Assembly: GCA_003254925.1 (NCBI GenBank)
Contig: QANZ01018794.1
Span: 74,303 to 138,302 of the forward strand
Source: Chamaecrista fasciculata
Taxonomy: Eukaryota; Streptophyta; Magnoliopsida; Fabales; Fabaceae
Reading direction: 5' to 3'
Length of the DNA stretch: 64,000 bases
Part shown: positions 1 through 10,748 of the stretch, piece after piece
How positions within the stretch are numbered: the stretch's first letter is position 1
How the letters are laid out: the number at the start of each line of letters is the position of its first letter
Notes under the pieces: model-generated
The model's input: the letters and a program-made list of their open reading frames with translations, nothing else
Databases searched by the model: none
What the model was told of the DNA's origin: nothing
Made by a program: the position numbers and the translations under genes

Positions 1-369
1 TAATTAGGGTTTGAGAGAAGAATAGGCAAGAAGGAGTTCTTGTGGGGGGATTCTTCTAGCGCCACCTCCAAAAGTCTGAATTATCAAGAAGGTGTTCTTG
101 AAATTCAGAGGTCTGTAGATTGGTCCCAGAAATTCTTTTGAGAAAAGAATTTGGAGGCTAGCACCTCGGTGGTCAAAGAAACTGTCTGTGTGGATTACTG
201 GCAGAGGGAGAACTCTGGGAGTGGATCCGTGGAACTCGCCCCGTACAACCTGCGTTTTGAAACTCTGAGGTATAACACTAACCAAAATTTTTAAATTCTA
301 CTAGCGGATCCGTTCGGGAATCATAGGACCTAGGCGTTTTATTTAATTTTTAATTTTGCTTCCGCTGCC
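1..369. other. Unassigned repeat-like left edge
   Basis: This stretch lies between the window edge and the stop of the antisense ORF at 370. It has an open minus-strand frame (about 4-285) that begins at a non-ATG codon and matches no family I recognise. It is probably part of the retroelement that continues to about 2320, or another LTR nested in it. I cannot place a boundary. Confidence 0.3.
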
Positions 370-1104
370 TTAGGCGCCTAGGATTCCCAACATTTCCGTG
401 GGTCTCTGACGGCGCCAATCAACTACGGAACGCGCGTTTCTCATAACTTCGGCCCTATCGGGACCACACGGCGTCGTCTCCTCCTTGACCCAAGGAACGT
501 TGGCCAACTTGCGATTCTGATAGAGAAACCACTCAGGGTGAGCTTGAAAATCGACTTCCTCACCATAAGTCGTTTGCTGGGGATTGTCATCCCCTATGGA
601 CGCCCAGACAGGGACATCAGCGCCACCCGCTTCCTCGGGTACAGATGACCCCTCATCTATGGACGCCGACTCCGCAGGAGTGGATAACATCTCACGAATC
701 TTCGACGACGTGGACGAAGACAAGTCAACAAGCACTTCTTCAACCTCTCCTGGAACGTGGGACCAGGACGCCCCCGCATCACCATCTCTCCTATCCATGG
801 GAGATGCGAACCTAGCAGGCGCTGATGACTCAGGAACAGAGGTGTTGGGCGTTGGCATGCCAGGCGCTCTCGCACTGTTTCCAGCAGCTGAGGAAACATG
901 ACAGTTATAACCCATTTTATGAAGAACTCTCCTCCATTCACCAGCAAAAAGGGGAGAAACGCCCTCAGGGAACAAGGGATCGTTTGGGAAAATGACCCTC
1001 AACGGTTGTGGTTGATCACCAAACTCAGACCAGAATTCAAAAGATGAAGAAAATGACGAAGATGAAGGAGAAGGGTTAGAAAACTTACATTCATCAAAGT
1101 CCAT
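370..1104 (-). CDS. Antisense ORF of a Tat-type Ty3/gypsy retrotransposon (putative)
   Basis: An ATG-started 244-aa frame runs on the minus strand, opposite in direction to the LTR at about 1744-2320. The protein starts MDFDECKFSN, has a Ser-rich N-terminus and acidic Ser/Pro/Glu-rich middle, and ends in a short basic/Trp segment (SVVDWRRQRP). I see no polymerase, protease or zinc-knuckle motif. Elements of the Tat lineage (Grande, Retand and relatives) are known to carry an extra antisense ORF between pol and the 3' LTR, and this ORF occupies that place. The assignment therefore rests on position and orientation rather than on protein similarity. The region is more GC-rich than the surrounding DNA. 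The protein's function is unknown, and the ORF could instead be an unrelated captured gene. Confidence 0.5.
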   Translation of the reverse strand: MDFDECKFSNPSPSSSSFSSSFEFWSEFGDQPQPLRVIFPNDPLFPEGVSPLFAGEWRRVLHKMGYNCHVSSAAGNSARAPGMPTPNTSVPESSAPARFASPMDRRDGDAGASWSHVPGEVEEVLVDLSSSTSSKIREMLSTPAESASIDEGSSVPEEAGGADVPVWASIGDDNPQQTTYGEEVDFQAHPEWFLYQNRKLANVPWVKEETTPCGPDRAEVMRNARSVVDWRRQRPTEMLGILGA

Positions 1105-1743
1105 ATTGCTGGAAAATCAAAGGAGAATCCTGGAGGAAAAGGCTTGAAGAAATTGAAGAACACGAAGAACGCGAAGAACACAATGAGTAAAACTCAACAA
1201 CAAAAGCATGCATTATAAAAAAACAACCAAGGGGAGTATCACAATGCTCACCGGAAGTCGCCGATGGCGGTAATCGGAGCGGAAGGAACGGTGGCGGAGC
1301 TGAGCGGAGCGTCGCAAACTCACAGACCCGGCGAAGCTTTCAGAGAAAAACGAAGAAGAGAGAGAGAACTGAAAATTCGAATGAGGCAAGAGAGAGGGAA
1401 ATGGCGGTTTTGGAAAAACTGACGCGATAATCGAAAAGGCGCATTAAATGCGCCCCCCTCGGTCCACGTTCCGCCATCATGGGTGAACAACATCCAATCA
1501 CAACGAGACACATGGCCACAATGCGCTGACGTGAAAAAGTTGAAGTGACGTGCAATGTTAGCAAAGAAACTGAAGAGACAAAGGTTGGAGCGATCAAATC
1601 CGAGGACGCCACGGAAGGCTAACCTTCTGAGGTCTCCTAGATGAAACTCGAGGCGTCAACGACAACAACGCCGATAAGGTTACAGTCCGTGTAGACAACG
1701 CCATCGAAGGGGACTCCACTGATGGGGACAGAGCTTCACTTCT

Positions 1744-2320
1744 TTTGTTGGGACTAGTGATAATAGGCCCAATAATTAAGAGGCCCAAATGGCAGAGCAT
1801 GCCCTTGATCCAGCAGGCTACAAGCCCACCAAATGGATCACATAGGCGTGAACGCCCTATATCTCGCCATTAGACGTGCACGCCCACAATCACGAAGGTT
1901 GTGGGTGTCCACGCACCAACAAATAAGGAAACATTCCCTGAACCAATCAGGAGCCAATTAAGGATCGATCAAGATCCGCTGTCAATCGAGGCAAATCATT
2001 CGGAGATCTTTTCCCTTGATAACGCCTTAGCCATCAAGGCACCTTTCACAGAAAAGGAAATTACGTGGGAGCCAAGGATCACAATCAGATCAACTAGGAT
2101 CACAATCAAGCATCCAGGCATTTATGGCAAAATCACGTCAGATCACCCTCAGACAGTATAAAAGGTTAACCCTTCACACTGGAAAAAGGTACGCTCTCTA
2201 CTCAGTCAATTGAGATTATTGAGCTCATAACCCTTACTAACTTAAGCATCGGAGGTGAATCGCAGGGCCACCCTGTGTGTTCATTGTCTTGCAGGTAACC
2301 TTCAACCCAAAGTTGCCTCA
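1744..2320 (+). mobile_element. LTR of a Tat-type Ty3/gypsy element
   Basis: The stretch reads as a plus-strand LTR. It has a TATA box TATAAAAG at 2157-2164, followed by ACTTAAGCATCGGAGG and GCAGGGCCACCC, the R/U5 pattern typical of Tat-lineage LTRs. The second LTR at about 56740-57210 shares GGACTAGTGATA near its start and GCAGGGCCACCC near its end. The exact ends are uncertain because the other LTR lies outside the window and no target duplication can be checked. The sequence upstream (1-1743) is then the 3' internal region of the same element. Confidence 0.65.
2157..2164 (+). promoter_or_regulatory. TATA box of the Tat-type LTR
   Basis: TATAAAAG lies about 100 bp upstream of the conserved GCAGGGCCACCC block. 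It is the expected core promoter for a transcript starting in this LTR. Confidence 0.55.
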
Positions 2321-2865
2321 TATAAAATAGATCATGAACATGCTTCAATATAAATAATTCAAAACTAAGAATAAGACTTTCTTACCTTCAATGGATGATG
2401 AAGAGACATGCTAAAATTACCTTGCTCTAATTCGGTAGAGACTCGTGTTGATAACGTGTTATAAAACAAATACAAATATGTGAAGAAGGAAAGTAAGAAG
2501 AGAAAAGAGATACACAAATTAATCCTCAAAAGGCTTAGTTCTTCAGGAACTATCCTATATGCTCCATTGATGTAGCTCTTCAAGAGCTCATCCTCAACTC
2601 ATGTTATTATGTATATTCACCATTACAATTCAATAGAAGGAAGTCCCTTTATATAGGACTCTTGACATAATGGAAGATGGGTAGGTTACAAGCTATTAAG
2701 GGCACCATAATGCACCTCCAAACACACTAATAAGCTTTCATGGAGATGTTACAAAAGGACTAAATTGATGGAGTCATGATGAGGTTGTAGAGATGTTACA
2801 AGAAGGGAAAAAGGCTCATGGATGTAGTCATCCTCATATTACATATAAATTTCATATTTATAACA
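2321..2865 (-). mobile_element. Copia LTR and leader, reverse orientation
   Basis: On the minus strand an LTR runs from 2865 (TGTTATAAAT) to 2457 (TTATAACA), 409 bp long. It is followed by CGTTATCAACACGAG and about 120 bp of leader, and is then cut off where the Tat-type LTR begins. The sequence after the LTR matches the one after the 5' LTR of the copia element at 22407 (CGTTATCAGCACGAG), so both belong to related copia families. The LTR carries a short CCTGAAGAACTA motif like the repeats inside the 22407 element. The most likely history is that the Tat element inserted into the leader of this copia copy. Confidence 0.65.
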
Positions 2866-3224
2866 ATATATATATTCTTCTTGTGTTTATTTTTTTGTCT
2901 GCTCAGTATTTAAAATTTTGCTTTTACTAATTCAAATTCATGTGTTGTGCACTTAACTATAGTAAAAAAATCTCTCAACATGAACAACACATTCACAAGA
3001 TCTTAAACCTAAAATCTTATTTAAATGGTACCAAATTACTTATTATTTAAATCAATCCCTCTCATTGGTTTATGTTGTGTTGTTTGGATAACAATCACTC
3101 AATAAGCATAAATCAATAAATACTCTTAAAACACACACCATCTAGAGAGAGGATTAATTAAGGCATGCATATATTATAATAATTGACATCTCCCTAGATA
3201 TATGCACCATATTTATAATCATAA
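2866..3224. other. AT-rich spacer
   Basis: I see no gene, repeat arm or RNA in this interval. Confidence 0.6.
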
Positions 3225-3233
3225 TATTTTTAA

Positions 3234-4416
3234 GGCAAAACACCCTTTCATGCCCCTAACGTTTGCGGTGATTCTCAATTATACCCCTAACGTTTCAGTT
3301 TTGTCAGTTGTGCCCTCAATGTGAAAGGTTAGTTTCAATTATGCCCCCAATTTTGACTCAATGTTGATGTGTCAAAATTTTTTACTTGTGTATCAATTTT
3401 TTGTTCTGAATTGAATATGTGGCAAGATGACTGGATAAATAAAACATCTCTGATTTTTTTTTATCCACCATGACATTTCCTACGTGGATTTACATTTCTA
3501 AATCAAAAAATTACTATCCTAAAATAACTCGATTTTTTTATTTTGATTCTGGTGCAGGAGAGGACTTTCACCGTCGCCAGCACCGAGCTCCTGATGACGA
3601 GGCCGAAGAAGAAAGTCGTCGGCGCCGCCGATAACAACGGCGGAGAGTTTTCGGAGTAGGAGGAGATGGTGGAGAAGGAGATGTGGAGTCCATTCAACGG
3701 TGCCGGATTTTGGAGGAATCATTTTCAGACGTCGGAGCATTTGAATTGATGATGCCGGAGACTCCATTTCTGAATCCAAATTCCAAATACCAAATCGAAG
3801 AATTGAAGAAAGAAATTTCTTATACACAAAGTCACAAACAAACAGAAACAGTACATGTAGTACAAATATATATTTATTATTAACTCAAATTTGATATTAC
3901 AGACCAAATTTGAATTAATTAACGTATGCGTATATGTTGAATTTGTGATAATTTCTGGTAATTATATGATTTAACCTCACCTGAATCTTAATCAGCATGT
4001 TGAGCTTTTAGCCTATGCAAGCTTAAGTTTATAAATTTCGAACCCTACTCTTGCACGCGAAGGTGAAGAAAGAAAGCTAGGGAAATTTAGGGTTTCTGAC
4101 TGGTATCTTGCGAAGATGAAGATGAAGAAGTCAAAAAAATTTTAGGGTATTAATTTTTTGGTTTAGAAATGTAAATCTACGTAGGAAATGCCATGGTAGA
4201 TAAAAAAAATCATGAGTGTTTTATTTATCCAGTCATCTTGCAACATATTTAGTTCGGAACAAAAAATTGACACATCAACATTGAGTCAAAATTAATGTCT
4301 TGGGGGCATAATTGAAACTAACGTTTCACATTGAGGACATAACTGACACAAATGAAACGTTAGGGGAATAACTGAAAATCACCGCAAAAGTTAGAGGTAC
4401 GAAAGGGTGTTTTGCC
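3234..4416. mobile_element. Mutator-like element with long terminal inverted repeats
   Basis: The arms at about 3234-3540 and 4140-4416 are long inverted repeats that begin GGCAAAACACCCTTTC. They are flanked by a 9-bp imperfect duplication, TATTTTTAA at 3225-3233 and TATCCTTAA at 4417-4425 (7 of 9 match). Long TIRs with a 9-bp duplication are the mark of Mutator-like elements. The 600-bp centre has a GC-rich, coding-like block at about 3550-3700 with no transposase motif. The element is non-autonomous and may carry captured host DNA (Pack-MULE type), although I cannot name the source. Confidence 0.75.
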
Positions 4417-4425
4417 TATCCTTAA

Positions 4426-5546
4426 TAATGGTTAACATTAACTACATTATCTTTGAATGATGCACATGATAATGCGATATTCTACGGTTGATAAACTAAA
4501 AAATTAGGTCATTGGGGTTTCATGATATATCATGGATTTAGTCAAGAACATGAAACTGAACCTATGTTTACTTGTGTGTGTGTATTTTATTATTAAATGA
4601 ACAATAATTTCATTTTAGATTACACTAATTATTAGAAGGATTTTAAAATCTCGAGTGTATGTGTTTTATCCTATATAATCACATAAAAATTCATATTTTA
4701 TCATTAAAAAAATCTTATATTATATGGCTCCACCCTTTTCTGGTTGTCTACATTTTAAAACTATAGTACAAAATCAATAATAAGAGAAAAATTATTATTT
4801 GATTCATTCTTTTTTACTGAGTTAACGATTTAGTCCCTCATTTTTTTTGGTGAACTCTCATTTATTTTACATATACAAAGCCCCTAGTATCTTATATGTA
4901 CAAGTTTCATAATAAAAATGCAAATATCAAAATTAATAATCAAATAATTAACTAAGGGTTTGAGCTCACCATTCTTGCCCGCATGCCTGGCTTCGTCTTT
5001 CTATCATGCTTCTTTTTCAATCACTCCAACTTTCTTCCAATCAAATCATTTATGTTTACTGATTATTAGACAAATTTGATTAACCACTAATAATTAATGA
5101 AAAAAAAATGTAAGAAAGTACAATTAAAGTATGACTTTTTAATAATTTCTTTTGGCTTAATACTTTTTAAAAAGAAAAAAAGTAGGTCTATCTTCTTATC
5201 AATATATTTTGTTATAAATTAAACGAAATACTAAGATAAAAATATATAAAGAATGATAAAAGTAAAAAGAGATAAAAAAAAAAGTTAGAGTAAGATGATT
5301 TAATTTTTCAAAACTTATCACATCCCATAGATCTAGTTCTTAAAATACTAATTAATATACATTATATTCTCATATATTAATTATTCATTTTTATATAAAG
5401 AAACCCTTTTCATATGAGATTTTAAATCGAAAGAAGGGGATGTAACATATATAGAACCTATTGAGAGCACTATATATAAAAAAAAAAATTATAATATACT
5501 TTTAAGTTTTAAGTACACTAATAGAAAAACAAAGTTATAACTTAAA
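4426..5546. other. AT-rich intergenic stretch
   Basis: The stretch is AT-rich with homopolymer runs. I see no coding frame, RNA gene or recognisable element. Confidence 0.6.
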
Positions 5547-5735
5547 TTTTTTTTTTTTTGGTAGGGTGAAAAGTTTAGGTGAGTTGGGCCCCGGGGGCTC
5601 ACCAAGGCCAGGGCAGGCCTCAAGGCTCTATGAGCGCTTACAGAGGTACTTACAGATCGCCTACCAACAAGGTCCTCACATCGGCAGTGGGATTCGAACT
5701 CACGACTTTGTGGATTATGAGTTAACTCCTTATAG
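5547..5735 (-). mobile_element. tRNA-derived SINE, family B
   Basis: On the minus strand a tRNA-like head reads GAGTTCGAATCCCAC (RNA polymerase III box B, about 5690-5704). A GC-rich body and a terminal A-run follow (the T-run at 5547-5559 on plus). Part of the body recurs on the plus strand at about 22168-22275 (GTACCTCTGTAAG, GAGGCCTGC and a shared 3' end), so this is a dispersed family. I find no clear target duplication. Confidence 0.6.
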
Positions 5736-5997
5736 CAAAAATGTTATCTTTTAAAAGAAATAATGAAAAAAAAAAATTAATTTCTTTCAATAAATAAAGT
5801 TATTTACAAACTTCATGCATGTTTTCATATTTATTACATTTAAATTTATTTATTTATAATCTATAGCTATCTACATATTTTATTGTGCGTTGAAAATCTA
5901 ATGCAGCTTTTGCTTCACCAAGAATGGCTATATAATAGTTAGAGACCTCTAGGTTTAATTTATTCATTATTTTAACAAACAATTAAATTTATAGATA

Positions 5998-6169
5998 CCA
6001 ACAAGTGTTTGGTGCTGCACCCGAGGTTGAGGAACCTAAATTCGAGCCCTAGAGTCGACATTGTTGAGAGGACTTTAACTGTTTGCTCCTGGCCCGAATA
6101 TGATTAATCTTCACTTAGACTGTTACACAGATAGGTGGAGAAAACTCATAATCATAAAAAAAAAAAAAA
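5998..6169 (+). mobile_element. SINE, family A, with 13-bp target duplication
   Basis: A 172-bp unit begins CCAACAAGTGTTTGGTG and has a box-B-like AATTCGAGCCCT. Its 3' domain (GGCCCGAATATGATTAATCT) is followed by an A-run. It is flanked by a perfect 13-bp duplication AAATTTATAGATA at 5985-5997 and 6170-6182. Copies of the same 3' domain occur at about 40275-40370, 47347-47453 and, more diverged, about 59390-59535. Confidence 0.8.
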
Positions 6170-6182
6170 AAATTTATAGATA

Positions 6183-7640
6183 ATAATTAAATTTGTGTAC
6201 CCCATACATTTAATTTCACGTGTCTATGGCTCACTATTAATTATCATCCCTTTTTTTTACGTCTGGTCTTTTGTTATCAGTATCATTGATATCTAACTAA
6301 TTATTGTGATGGTTGTCCAGAAAAATTTATTGTGATGTATTCAAAATTTCAATCATGGAGTTAAATTTCAAATTGCAAATATAGAGAAAAAAAATCTAGA
6401 AATGCCAGTTGAAATTGAAACTATTATAATCACCTCTTTTAAAATTTGATTAAATTACGTACATTTGGTATTTTTATTTTAAATTATAATTTTTATTTTA
6501 TTTATTTTTTGTCAATATATATGTATAATATATAAGACCAGGAACTTAATTCTTTCATCGCCAAATGCCAATCATTTGCTTTTTTTTTTTTTCATGTAAT
6601 CACTGATCAACAACTTGCACTCAACCAATCATTTAGAAGGATCATAACCATATATTAATTTAGTATTTTATTTACAAACAAATACGTGGATAGATATAAT
6701 TAAAATAGACCTCACTTCCTAATTAGTTTTTGTTTATTTATTTATGACTGTATGATAGGCTTTGATTACTATATATTGATTAGGCCTACCTAACCTAACA
6801 AGCCCATTTCACAAATCCATGCAATTAGGCAGGCCCACATAGTTAAAGAAACAAACAATATAATTGTTAGTTCATGAAAAACAAAACTGACGAATATACT
6901 TTTAAAATAAATTTAATAATAATTTTTAGTTTAATTTACAAATTCTGGGACTATCAACAAATAAAGTTAAATCAAATTCAAGAAGTGAGTAACTTATTTC
7001 ACTGTCAAACAAATGAAATTAATCATATCTCTCATTTGAAGCCTAAATACTACGAATTTAAAAATATATGGTAACTGTTGAAGAATTTTTTTTTATTAAG
7101 TAGGTGTCTCGAGAATATTAAATTAATAATATAAAGCCACGTAATTGGTTTGACAGCTTTCACTTTTCTCTTTTTAGCTTCTCGCTGCCAATGACTTTCA
7201 TGTTTCATGTGGCACTCATCATTCAATCAATATATCCTACATATTACATAAGCATCATTCCTTTAATCATAATATCACTTTTTCTTATTTAATGAAAACT
7301 TACAGTTTTTCTTAATAATTTAACTATTTATTATCATATTATCTCGATATTTATATATATTTTAATGTATTTAAGACATTCTTTGATGAGTAATGACTAC
7401 ATATGGATTTTAAATTGTAACCTAATTTATAGTATTTTTTGTCATAAAATATATTTTTAATGTCATTTACCAAAATATAAAAATAATTCATTTAAATAAT
7501 TTGAAATAATAATTTTTTTCTTATTAAAAAGTGTACTAGAAAGGATTACATGGTTTTGTAAAATTTTTGTAATATCTTTTATATTTTTAAGATTAAATGT
7601 AACATTTACATACATGGTGTATCTTTTATATTTAAATTTG
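6183..7640. other. AT-rich intergenic stretch
   Basis: The stretch is long, low-complexity and AT-rich. Short open frames have no coding character, and I see no repeat arms. Confidence 0.55.
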
Positions 7641-7660
7641 AAAAATTGAAAATTTATTAA

Positions 7661-7990
7661 TTGCTAAATTGCTGCGTGAGATTTCATACTACACAAAGAT
7701 GGCTCCGGTTCTGGATTAGTAGATGGAAAAAGCAGTCTATATTAAATTATGAGGATTGGCCAACAGTGTTGGTTGGTCTTGACATCATCAGGAAGTTACG
7801 AAACGACGGGACTTGGAGAAACAATGTGGTCTCACTGATTTCCACTATTCATAAAATTAATTGCAGGGTTGTCAAATATAGGGATGTCTTTAATTGTTCA
7901 TTTAACGATATTTGCACGTTTATGATTGTTAGTGATGTATGTAGTATCATAGATTAGACTAATGTTATATCGGTTGGGCAAGGATGGTGA
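7661..7990 (+). pseudogene. Possible RNase H-like/LINE remnant
   Basis: A 98-codon open frame starting at a non-ATG codon contains residues such as VVSLISTIHKINCRVVKYR. Their spacing loosely recalls the C-terminal RNase H-like domain found in plant LINE polyproteins. The presumed reading continues beyond the hAT insertion at 7992-8484 as GDGSTWMGTSHLEHSNV, then a stop, then an A-rich tail near 8580. This looks like the 3' end of a retroposed sequence. The family call is weak, and an unrelated processed pseudogene is equally possible. Confidence 0.3.
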
Positions 7991-7991
7991 T

Positions 7992-8484
7992 TAGACCTGA
8001 TCGCGGGCCGAGCTCACTAAAATACGGGCCGGGCTTTAGGGGTAGTAACGAACTAAAATCAGACCCGAGCCCGTTTTAATTCGGGTCGGGCTCGGCCCGT
8101 TTTTTATAAATGTGGACCGGGCTTGATTGTGGGCTTTTTTATATAATTTTTTTTTGCCAAACTTTTTTATATAATTGAAAGTTGAAACAAAATGATCACA
8201 CACTGTGTGATTAATTATTAATCAATTATACAAATGCTCAAGCGTTGAGAGATTGTAGAATAGAAAAAATGCTTAGAACTGAGAATGGTGAAGCGTTGCG
8301 CAAGTGACCAACGGAAACTAGGGTCTAAGGGAGAAGAGTGATTGATTTGGGAATTGGAAAATAAAATTGATTGTGCAATAGGAATTGAATGATTCATTTG
8401 GAAAATTGGAGTTTCAAATTGAATGTAATATTGAAACTTTGGTAAATCGGGCCGGACGGGCTTTCGGGCTCATGATCAGGTCTA
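7992..8484. mobile_element. hAT-type non-autonomous transposon
   Basis: The ends are TAGACCTGATC and its exact inverse (11 bp), followed by GC-rich subterminal GGGCC/CCCGAGCCCG motifs. The element is flanked by a perfect 8-bp duplication ATGGTGAT at 7984-7991 and 8485-8492. An 8-bp duplication with short TIRs is diagnostic for the hAT superfamily. At 493 bp with no transposase frame, it must have moved using an enzyme supplied elsewhere. Confidence 0.88.
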
Positions 8485-8589
8485 ATGGTGATGGTTCCAC
8501 TTGGATGGGCACCTCGCATTTGGAACATTCTAATGTCTAATGTTCTTGTATTTCGTTTCATCATTTTTTTCAATTTACCAAAAAAAAAA

Positions 8590-9662
8590 ACAAATTATCA
8601 ACTTCTTTGTGTGCCCTAAAAGAAAAAGAAAAAAAAAACACATCAACATCTTTTGTATAAACTAACCAAACTAAATGGACGAAACTTAGGGACACCTTTT
8701 GGTGATGCAATGCAATTAGGTACACAGTTGAAGTCCACTAGATACATTGAAAGATAAAGACAATAATTTATTAGCATAATTTAGGACAATGCATGTACTT
8801 TGTAACCGACCCTATGATTGTTTTTATTTGATAAAAAACAATTTATAGATACGTTGTCGATAACAATATTAATTAATAAATAAAAATACTAAATTCTTGC
8901 AACAATATTTAATTAATTAAAATAAAATTTACTTTTCAATCCCTATATTTGTACTATATCAACGAATAGTTTTATGAATGATCATTTGAGTCTTGAAATA
9001 TTACAATCGTTAACGATTTGATAATTAAGTAAAATTTAAAGACAAAAAAATAAAAATTCAATACAAATTATGAAAAATAAAGTATAAAATTTCTTCAAAT
9101 TTAAGAACTATTTTGTTATAGAGGTCAAATTGTTAATAGTTGTGATATTAGGGGACCAAATAAATAATGTATTTTGATTGTTAACATGATATAAATTTAG
9201 AGAGAAATATAATTGATTCATGAGCATAATTTATCATATCACTATATATTTAAATATTGATTTATTCACAGTATAAAATGAGATAAATATGAATATAATC
9301 AGTAATTTAGGATCAATTTAAAAAATTACAAAAACATATAAAATTAATCTAAAATAAATAAAATATTTAAAACTAATTTAAAACTTACCCAATAAATTTG
9401 AAGTTTTTACCTATATTATATAATGCAAACATAATTTTTTTTTGGCCTGAAATATAATGCAAACCAACCTTCACTACTTTTTCCATTGTTTCACTATATA
9501 TAATATCATGCCATTATTTTTACCAAAAACAAAATATCATGTAATTATATATAATAATATAAGTATTATGTTATATTATCTCTTATGGAATGGGCATGAT
9601 GACGCGAGCGCCTACGAAGAGAAGCATGGAAGAATGGCCCCTTCAATTTGGTTTTGAATGTG

Positions 9663-9699
<37 letters not shown>

Positions 9700-9772
9700 T
9701 AAGAAAACACCAAAATGTTTTAGTGAAAGAAAGTTAAAGTAAAGATTTACATATATGTGTGTGACCGGGGAA
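8590..9772. other. AT-rich stretch with an (AT)n microsatellite
   Basis: The stretch is AT-rich with a long (AT)n run at about 9665-9698. A small GC-richer pocket (about 9585-9655) has no recognisable coding identity. Confidence 0.55.
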
Positions 9773-10683
9773 TGTTTAAATTGGTCTTATATGTTTGTGC
9801 AGTTTGATCTCAAATTATTGAATATTGTCATATTTTTTATTTTAAGTTCGAATGCGACGAGTCTAAAGTTAAATATTATTTTAAAGAGTTTTTCTCTATC
9901 AAATTGGATTCATCAGTAAACAATATCAAATCAAGTTTGAAAAGTTTGTCGCTTGTTTCATGTTCAAACAAGAGAAGTTGGTCATATATTTATGGTTTCA
10001 AGTTCGAATACGATGAGTTCAAAGCTACAAGTTACTATACACAAGTCCTTTTTTATCCAATTGAGACCGTTAATAAATAAAATCAAATCGGGTCTAAAAT
10101 TGAGTTTGAGATCAATTTTTAATTTGTTGGTCTCAAACTCACTTTCGAGATCTAATTTAACTTTATTTGTTGACAGTTCAAACTAGATAAAAAAAAAAAA
10201 AAAGAAGACTTGTCAAGATTAACTCTTATTTCCGAGCTCGTCGCATTTAGACTTGAAATGAGAGATATATATAACTAACTTAACTTGAAAGTGGGTTTGG
10301 ATTGATTTGACCTATTTTGTTGATTGTACCATCTGGACAGAAAAAAAAACTTGTCAAAATAACTTGTAGCTCTAAACTCGTCGCATTCAGATTTGAAGCA
10401 AGAGAGATATATTCAACTTTACTTGTTTGATCGTAAAACAAGTGGCCCATTTTTAGAACCCTATTTGATCTTGTTTATTGACGTTCCTTAACTAAATAGA
10501 GAAAATACTAATCAAAACTCAAAAGTAAAAAGTAGCTCTGGAGTCATCACATTTAGTAGTTTGGGATGACTAAAATGAAACTAAATGGAAATACTTGGGA
10601 GTTGGGACCAATACAAAATTTTTGAAATATTTATGATCAAAATGAACTTAGAGCATACATTTAGGATCAATTTAAGCATTCAA
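9773..10683. repeat. Dispersed TIR element, family R
   Basis: The ends form an inverted repeat (TTTAAATTGGTC near 9775, GATCAATTTAAGC near 10670). The interior repeats themes such as TTCGAATGCGACGA and TGAGACCGTTAATAA. Similar interiors occur at 28290-28345 plus 29650-29960, 52960-53250, 53490-54240 and 55240-55640. The family is ancient and diverged. I could not find a clean target duplication for this copy. Confidence 0.5.
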
Positions 10684-10748
10684 ATCTTTACATATTATAG
10701 ATAGTGTTGTAAGTAAGAAACCACAAAAAAATTATATATATATATATA

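Noticed and set aside
584..947. Plus- and minus-strand frames overlapping the antisense ORF
   Set aside because: They are shadows of the 370-1104 minus-strand frame.
6874..7074. 66-codon frame in AT-rich DNA
   Set aside because: It is rich in Asn, Ile, Lys and Phe as expected from base composition, with no other coding sign.
9585..9657. GC-richer pocket that might be a captured exon
   Set aside because: It is too short, and no protein family or splice pattern could be recognised.
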